Assembly (NCBI RefSeq): GCF_002896965.1
Contig: NZ_LYMM01000062.1
Coordinates: forward strand, 183,479-247,478
Source of the DNA: Novosphingobium guangzhouense
GTDB taxonomy: Bacteria > Pseudomonadota > Alphaproteobacteria > Sphingomonadales > Sphingomonadaceae
Direction of reading: 5' to 3'
Length of the DNA: 64,000 nt
The translations under genes and the position numbers were made by a program. Numbering within the stretch: the first letter of the stretch is position 1; each line of letters starts with the position of its first letter. The notes beneath the pieces are model-generated. The model ran no database searches and was not told where the DNA came from. It saw only the letters and a program-made list of their open reading frames with translations. This document shows positions 59,603-64,000 of this stretch, piece by piece.

Positions 59603-61141
59603 TTAGCTTCCACTGTCCGGATTTGCAAGGTCCACCGAATCCGGCAGACGCGCAAGGAACGAGTTGGGGGTGGCATAGACGATATAGGCACCGTCCGGGA
59701 TCGCCACCGGCGCCTTGGTGCCGATGTACCAGAGGTAGTCGGCATGGCGCGCGGGCTTGAACTTGCGCAGGTCGATCCGCTGGTTGTCGCTGTAGAGAAT
59801 ACGCTGGGTCGGATCGTTGAACCGATAGCGCGTCTCTCGCATCGACAGCATGTGGACGTCGGGCAGCGCGAAGTTGGAATTCTCCATCGAACTGCGCCGC
59901 ACGACGGCATAGCTGCCGAAATGCTCGAACGGGCCGAAGTACCACTGGCGGCGCGGGATCGCGATGGCAGTGGCCACGCGCGAACCTTCAGGGACATAGT
60001 CCATCGCGGTGATCAGCTGGCGCGCGGTCTGCGCGTCCTCGTACCAGACCACTGTGGTCACCGCGATACGCGTGGTGAACAGCAGCCCTGCCAGCGCCAG
60101 GCCCCAGCGCGGCACCGGCCAGTCGATCGCCAGACAGGCGACGAGCAGCGCGGCCGTGCTCAGGCGATAGTCTGCATAGTCGCCGCCGAAGATCTGGCGC
60201 GGCACGATCAGCGTCAGGATCAGCAGCATCAGCGCCGCCCAGCCCACGCGCCCGTCGAACCGGCGGATCGCCAGCGCCGCGACGATCACCGCAACCACCA
60301 CGCACAGGCTGGCGATGTCGAAGTTCATGTCGTAGCTGCGCATCGCGCGGTAGAGGATCTGCCACTTGTATTCGAGCACGCCCCAGCGCCCGTAGGACAC
60401 CTTGGAATTGGCGCCCATGCCCATCAGCATCGGCAGGATCGGAAAGATCAGCGGCCAAGGCTTGAGGAACGGCCGCCAGTCACGCCAGTTGCTGCGCTTC
60501 GACCATTCGTAGCCGAAGACCAGCACGCCCATCACGCCCCAGCCCGATACGTGGCAGAGCCAGACGACGAAGCTGGCCGGGATCATCACCGCCCAGCGCC
60601 AGCGCCAGTTCTCCAGCCGCACCCAGGCCGCCAGCACGAACAGCGCGAAGGCGACGGACAGCGAATAGTTGAGAAAGCCCATCAGGAACGAAGGCGACCA
60701 GATCATCGCGAAGGCCAGGATCGCGCCCACGCCGATGCGCTTTCGCAGGCTCCATTCCACCGCCATGATCGCCATGCCGGTCAGGAACGGAATAGCTGCG
60801 ACAATGAACCGCCCCGCCGCTTCCAGCCCCATGATCGGGGTCAGCGGCACCATCAGCAGTTCGGCGCCCAGGTTGCCGGTCCATTCCCATTTGAACAGGA
60901 AGTAGCGCGTCAGGAACGGGTCGTGCCCATGATCGAGCATGACCTTGTAGCCTGCAAGGTGCGACGGATAGTCAGTCATCTGCGGCGCCCACGCGACGAT
61001 CGCGGGCAGCATCGCCAGCAGCGACAGCACAATGCCCATCCACAGGGCCTCGTGGCGCGTGCGTTTATAGGTATCGCTGCCGGAGTCGGCTGGCTGGGCC
61101 TTTGCGGCCTCTACGGCGTCAGGATGCGCGCTGGCGTGCAT
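59603..61141 (-). CDS. GT-C-like polytopic membrane protein
   Basis: 512 residues with ten or more hydrophobic helices and a soluble C-terminal third. The first loop has WAPQMTDYPSHLAGYKVML and a later MGLEAAGRFIVAAIPFLTG, reminiscent of GT-C fold glycosyltransferases such as the ArnT/PMT group, whose catalytic acid lies in the first periplasmic loop. The lipid-linked sugar donor and acceptor are unknown. It sits between tRNA-Trp and secE, which are commonly adjacent in bacteria. Confidence 0.6.
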   Translation of the reverse strand: MHASAHPDAVEAAKAQPADSGSDTYKRTRHEALWMGIVLSLLAMLPAIVAWAPQMTDYPSHLAGYKVMLDHGHDPFLTRYFLFKWEWTGNLGAELLMVPLTPIMGLEAAGRFIVAAIPFLTGMAIMAVEWSLRKRIGVGAILAFAMIWSPSFLMGFLNYSLSVAFALFVLAAWVRLENWRWRWAVMIPASFVVWLCHVSGWGVMGVLVFGYEWSKRSNWRDWRPFLKPWPLIFPILPMLMGMGANSKVSYGRWGVLEYKWQILYRAMRSYDMNFDIASLCVVVAVIVAALAIRRFDGRVGWAALMLLILTLIVPRQIFGGDYADYRLSTAALLVACLAIDWPVPRWGLALAGLLFTTRIAVTTVVWYEDAQTARQLITAMDYVPEGSRVATAIAIPRRQWYFGPFEHFGSYAVVRRSSMENSNFALPDVHMLSMRETRYRFNDPTQRILYSDNQRIDLRKFKPARHADYLWYIGTKAPVAIPDGAYIVYATPNSFLARLPDSVDLANPDSGS

Positions 61142-61318
61142 GTACGACTGGTCTTCCCGCTAGTGCCCGAATCGGCGAACGGGCTCTCGTAAAACAACTC
61201 GGCCCGCAATTGAACGTCGCGGCCCGATGATGGGCACCCCTTGGCCCCCGCCATCCGGCTTTTCGCCGAAGGGTCGGTTTTCCCCGAAGGGAACGTTATC
61301 GCGATCTTGGGAAAGTGC

Positions 61319-61394
61319 TGGCAGGAGTGGAGGGACTCGAACCCACGGCCCTCGGTTTTGGAGACCGATGCTCTACCAACTGAGCTACACTCCT
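61319..61394 (-). tRNA. tRNA-Trp (anticodon CCA)
   Basis: 76 nt with encoded CCA. Acceptor AGGAGTG/CACTCCT, D arm GCTCAGTTGGTAGAGC, anticodon loop CTCCAAA, T arm GTGGGTTCGAGTCCCTC-type. It lies upstream of the membrane protein and secE-nusG. Confidence 0.97.
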
Positions 61395-61506
61395 GCGGGC
61401 TCGGGGGCCTCTAATGAAGGACGTGGGAGATGGCAAGCGGCGATTGCACGATAGCAACCGATTGCGTGGATTAGCGCTCTTTATCCCCATCTGCTAGGAC
61501 CGCCAG

Positions 61507-62343
61507 GTGCACGCACCCCGCTCAAACCCGCTCATCGAGCCCGAACTTCTCATGCTCGCCTACCGCAGCGGAATCTTTCCGATGTCGGATGCGCGCGATG
61601 ATCCGGAAATTTTCTGGATCGAACCGCGCCTGCGCGCGATCCTGCCTCTGGACGGGTTGCGGGTATCCTCCTCCCTCGCCCGCACGCTGAAACGCGGCCG
61701 ATTCGAAGTGACCTGCAACCGCGCATTCTCGCGGGTCATGGACGAATGCGCGGCCCCGCGCCGGGCGAGCAACGACGAGGATGACGGCGGCAGCTGGATC
61801 AGCCACCGCATCCAGGCCAGTTACGAAAACCTGCACTTCCTTGGCCACGCGCACTCGATCGAGGTCTGGCGCGACGGCGATCTTGTGGGCGGTCTGTATG
61901 GGGTCGGCTTCGATCGGGTGTTCTGCGGCGAATCGATGTTCTCACGCGTGAGCGATTCGTCAAAAGTCGCGCTGTGCTGGCTGGTGGCAGCGCTGCGACG
62001 GGGCGGGGCCACCTTGCTGGACTGCCAGTTCATGACCTCGCACCTTGCCTCTCTGGGCGCGGTGGAGATGCCGCAGAAAAAATATCTGACGCTGCTGCAG
62101 GAAGCCCAGTCAGGCCAGCTGCCAGCGGCGGGTCACTGCTCTACGGCAGGTTCCTCGACCGGCTCGGGATCGACGGCGGGTGCTGGCGACGCCGACGGTG
62201 CTGCCGCCGTGGGCGATGCCGCAGGTGTCGGCGTGCTGGCGCTGCCCGCCGCATTCGACGCCCTGCTTGGCGAGGCATCGTCTTGCGGGCTGGCCTCCTC
62301 GCCGGGGAAGCTCATAGCGCAGCTCTTGACCCAGACGTCATAG
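61507..62343 (+). CDS. aat: Leucyl/phenylalanyl-tRNA--protein transferase
   Basis: 278 residues from GTG 61507 (AGGA 8 bases upstream). The Aat core is intact: PELLMLAYRSGIFPMSD, FEVTCNRAFSRVMDECA, WISHRIQASYENLHFLGHAHSIEVW, LVGGLYGVGFDRVFCGESMFSR, LLDCQFMTSHLASLGAVEMPQKKYL. It transfers Leu or Phe to proteins for the N-end rule, feeding ClpAP-type degradation. After residue 208 a Gly/Ser/Ala-rich tail replaces the usual short end, overlapping the convergent DUF2155 gene by 211 bp. Confidence 0.93.
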   Translation: MHAPRSNPLIEPELLMLAYRSGIFPMSDARDDPEIFWIEPRLRAILPLDGLRVSSSLARTLKRGRFEVTCNRAFSRVMDECAAPRRASNDEDDGGSWISHRIQASYENLHFLGHAHSIEVWRDGDLVGGLYGVGFDRVFCGESMFSRVSDSSKVALCWLVAALRRGGATLLDCQFMTSHLASLGAVEMPQKKYLTLLQEAQSGQLPAAGHCSTAGSSTGSGSTAGAGDADGAAAVGDAAGVGVLALPAAFDALLGEASSCGLASSPGKLIAQLLTQTS

Positions 62344-62804
62344 ACCGGGTGCTCAACCACGTTGGCGCCGGGATTATTCTTGAACAGCCAGCCGGAGAAC
62401 ACCTTGTTCCACGCCAGCTTTTCCTCGGTAGTGCGCCGCTGTTCGACGAAGACCTGAACGAAGGCGCCCTCTTCCTGGGGCTTTTCCCAGGGCATCGTCT
62501 TTTCGCAAGTGGCGACCTTGACGACGAGGTTGCCCAGCCGGCGCGATTCGCCCGGCTTCATCACTAGATCCTGCGTCAGGTTATTGCGCTTGTTGAGGAC
62601 GCCCAGCGTGACCACGCGGTCCTTGTTGGGCGTGCCGATCTGCTGCCCCTGCGCCGCCTGCGCGGGACCGGCCTGCATCCCGGCGATAGCGTCCGGCACG
62701 CTGGTGTCCTGCGCTTCGGGCGCCGGTTCACCGCCGCAGGCCGCAAGGAGCGACAGCAGCGAAAGCGCCGCCAACCCCTGAACCGGTCCCGGAACGCGAA
62801 TCAC
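62133..62804 (-). CDS. DUF2155 lipoprotein
   Basis: 223 residues from GTG 62804 (GAGGG 8 bases upstream). A lipobox LLAACGG gives a lipidated Cys. The DUF2155 domain is VTLGVLNKRNNLTQDLVMKPGESRRLGNLVVKVATCEKTMPWEKPQEEGAFVQVF with FSGWLFKNNPG. The last 50 residues are low-complexity Pro/Ala/Ser/Glu, encoded where the strand is antisense to the aat tail. It follows the NDUFA12 gene by 10 bp; the two are a conserved alphaproteobacterial pair. Confidence 0.88.
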   Translation of the reverse strand: MIRVPGPVQGLAALSLLSLLAACGGEPAPEAQDTSVPDAIAGMQAGPAQAAQGQQIGTPNKDRVVTLGVLNKRNNLTQDLVMKPGESRRLGNLVVKVATCEKTMPWEKPQEEGAFVQVFVEQRRTTEEKLAWNKVFSGWLFKNNPGANVVEHPVYDVWVKSCAMSFPGEEASPQDDASPSRASNAAGSASTPTPAASPTAAAPSASPAPAVDPEPVEEPAVEQ

Positions 62805-62814
62805 GTGTGCGCCC

Positions 62815-63222
62815 TCAGGCTTCCGGCGACCAGGCTTCGTAGTCGCCGGTAGCGGCAGCGCGATGGCCGCCACGCTCCAGCGCACCCTGCGGGCGATAGG
62901 CGGTTGCGGTGCCGGTGGCATTGGGGGTGTAGTCCACTTCCCAGATGCGCGGGGCCGGAAGATGGCTTTCGGGTACGCCGTCATAGGAGTGGTGCAGCCA
63001 GCCGTGCCATTCGGCGGGGACGTTGCTGGCGTCGTTGGCGCCGGCATAGATCACCCAGCGGCGTTCATAGCCTTCGGTGGTCTTCACCTTCGCGTTCTTG
63101 GAACGGTAGTACTTGTTCCCCTGCGCGTCGGTGCCGACGTGCTCGCCATTGCGCGAGCTCCAGAGCGAGGTGCCGATGGTGGCGCCGTCCCACCAGGTGA
63201 AGATCTTGGACAGGATTCCCAT
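62815..63222 (-). CDS. NADH:ubiquinone oxidoreductase NDUFA12-type subunit
   Basis: 135 residues, MGILSKIFTWWDGATIGTSLW, GTDAQGNKYYRSKN, RRWVIYAGANDASNVPAEWHGWLHHSYD: the family hallmarks of the mitochondrial B17.2 (NDUFA12) subunit, found in alphaproteobacterial complex I. It is a peripheral accessory subunit. ATG 63222 matches the family start. Confidence 0.95.
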   Translation of the reverse strand: MGILSKIFTWWDGATIGTSLWSSRNGEHVGTDAQGNKYYRSKNAKVKTTEGYERRWVIYAGANDASNVPAEWHGWLHHSYDGVPESHLPAPRIWEVDYTPNATGTATAYRPQGALERGGHRAAATGDYEAWSPEA

Positions 63223-63270
63223 GAGCCGCGCACTAGCCCCGAAGCGCACCGGAAGGCAAGCGCATAAAGG

Positions 63271-63768
63271 TCACCACGATACCTTGTCGCCCGCCTTGAT
63301 GCCCAGCTGCGCCGCGCGCCCGCCGTTCAGTTCCAGCACGCCCGAAGTCACCCCCGCAGAAGGCAGCGGCGTTTCGTCATAAGGCACCGCATTGGCGGCG
63401 ATGTTGAGGATGCGGCGGTCGGTGCCGATGAAGATGATGTCCAGCGGGATCACCGTGTTGCGCATCCAGAAGGCGGCGCGACGCGGCGGGTTGTTGGGGA
63501 AGATCATGCCTTCGTCCGCGCCCATTTCGGTGCGGAACATCAGCCCCTTCTCCTGCTGTTCGAACGTGGCGGCAACTTCCACCCGGAAGGCGTGAGTGCC
63601 GTTGGCAGACTTCACCTTGAGTTCCCTGACCGGCAGTCCCGAAACCGGATGTACCGAAGGCTGCGCCGCAACCTGGGAAGCCTTGGCAGTGGCTTCCTGC
63701 CCTCCTTGCGAGCACGCGGCGAAAGCCAGCAGCAGCGAAACGGCGATGGTGGAGCGGGTCAGGCGCAT
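63271..63768 (-). CDS. DUF192 lipoprotein
   Basis: 165 residues. A lipobox (LLAFAACSQ) predicts lipidation, then a DUF192 domain with FRVEVAATFEQQEKGLMFRTEMGADEGMIFPN, FWMRNTVIPLDIIFIG and GVLELNGGRAAQLGIKAGDKV. The domain occurs widely in envelope proteins of unknown activity. Confidence 0.92.
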   Translation of the reverse strand: MRLTRSTIAVSLLLAFAACSQGGQEATAKASQVAAQPSVHPVSGLPVRELKVKSANGTHAFRVEVAATFEQQEKGLMFRTEMGADEGMIFPNNPPRRAAFWMRNTVIPLDIIFIGTDRRILNIAANAVPYDETPLPSAGVTSGVLELNGGRAAQLGIKAGDKVSW

Positions 63769-64000
63769 TCAATAGTCTCCGAATTCCGACAGGTCCGAAT
63801 CATCGGCCCATTCTTCCAGTGCGTCGGCGTCCTCGCTCTCGACGATCCGGCGCGCGATGTCGAGCGGGTGCCCGGCGCGCAGCATCGCGGCCATCTGCTT
63901 GTCCTTTATCTTCGGATCGCTTGCGGCCTGCATCGCGAACGGGCCGAAGCGCCGCCGCCGCGCCAGCACCAGCGCCGCGCGCCGCTGCTCGGCAGCGCCG
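63769..64000 (-). CDS. recX: Probable RecX family regulator (5' end outside window)
   Basis: About 77 codons are visible. AALVLARRRRFGPFA followed by KIKDKQMAAMLRAGHPLDIARRIVESED matches the C-terminal helical repeat of sphingomonad RecX, which inhibits RecA filaments. The stop is at 63769. The N-terminal part and recA, if adjacent, lie beyond the window. Confidence 0.7.
   Translation of the reverse strand, partial: GAAEQRRAALVLARRRRFGPFAMQAASDPKIKDKQMAAMLRAGHPLDIARRIVESEDADALEEWADDSDLSEFGDY

Overview
The window is about 64 kb of GC-rich chromosome from an alphaproteobacterium, almost certainly a member of the Sphingomonadales and probably Novosphingobium or a close relative. The order-level call rests on a ChpT phosphotransferase, an NDUFA12-type complex I subunit, DUF2155, DUF3297, TIGR02186 and TorF-type proteins, an alphaproteobacterial type A RNase P RNA and a large TonB-dependent receptor. 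The genus is an impression from protein resemblance and was not tested. No prophage, insertion sequence, integrase, toxin-antitoxin locus or CRISPR array was seen. The window is ordinary core genome, and its interest lies in repeats, candidate regulatory elements and a few atypical proteins.

Layout, left to right. 1-6.4 kb: a STAS-MlaE lipid-transport permease (cut by the window edge), valS, a 21-bp tandem repeat array, queE and a MATE exporter. 6.4-14 kb (mostly minus strand): a stand-alone HerA-like ATPase, the TIGR02186/TauE pair, a reduced NfrA/NfrB-like glycan synthesis pair, a glyoxalase I-like protein and a TorF porin. 14-21.6 kb: a metallophosphatase, rnpB, an amidase, chpT, a JAMM peptidase, an RluD-type synthase, rpoH, an MFS transporter and mtgA. 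21.6-32.7 kb: a second copy of the repeat module, a TonB receptor with a candidate PHO box, a zinc-type CDF exporter, clpX, clpP, an MTA/SAH nucleosidase, trigger factor and tRNA-Leu. 32.7-42.1 kb: sppA, pyrB with a catalytically dead dihydroorotase paralogue, and a ParA ATPase flanked by two SPOR-domain proteins. 42.1-47.4 kb: bfd-bfr with a candidate Fur-type promoter, an AI-2E transporter, der, a CHAP protein, tRNA-Val and a 54-residue zinc-ribbon protein. 47.5-56.2 kb: serS-surE-nlpD-like-K+ channel, rimO, tenA bracketed by two copies of a candidate small RNA, and a CinA-type/UbiC-like pair. 56.2-64 kb: a TauD dioxygenase, the tRNA-Trp/membrane protein/secE-nusG-rplK-rplA block, aat, DUF2155, NDUFA12, DUF192 and the end of a recX-like gene.

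Functional themes are translation and its quality control (valS, serS, tRNAs, rnpB, rplK, rplA, rimO, der, tig, clpXP, rpoH, aat), envelope and peptidoglycan work (MlaE, mtgA, amidase, CHAP, NlpD-like, SPOR proteins, sppA, NfrAB-like) and iron and metal handling (bfd-bfr, CDF, TonB receptor).

The most unusual signals are: (a) an array of CAAGGTGACAC units at exactly 21-bp spacing, ending in a module with the doubled 9-mer GTGTAAACC that recurs in inverted orientation about 17.5 kb away; (b) two candidate small RNA genes 960 bp apart with an identical 68-bp 3' part, bracketing tenA; (c) a pyrB partner lacking the metal-ligand histidines of dihydroorotase; (d) a REP-like hairpin serving as a variable helix of RNase P RNA; and (e) stacked dyads ahead of rimO and a hairpin that hides the tenA ribosome-binding site.
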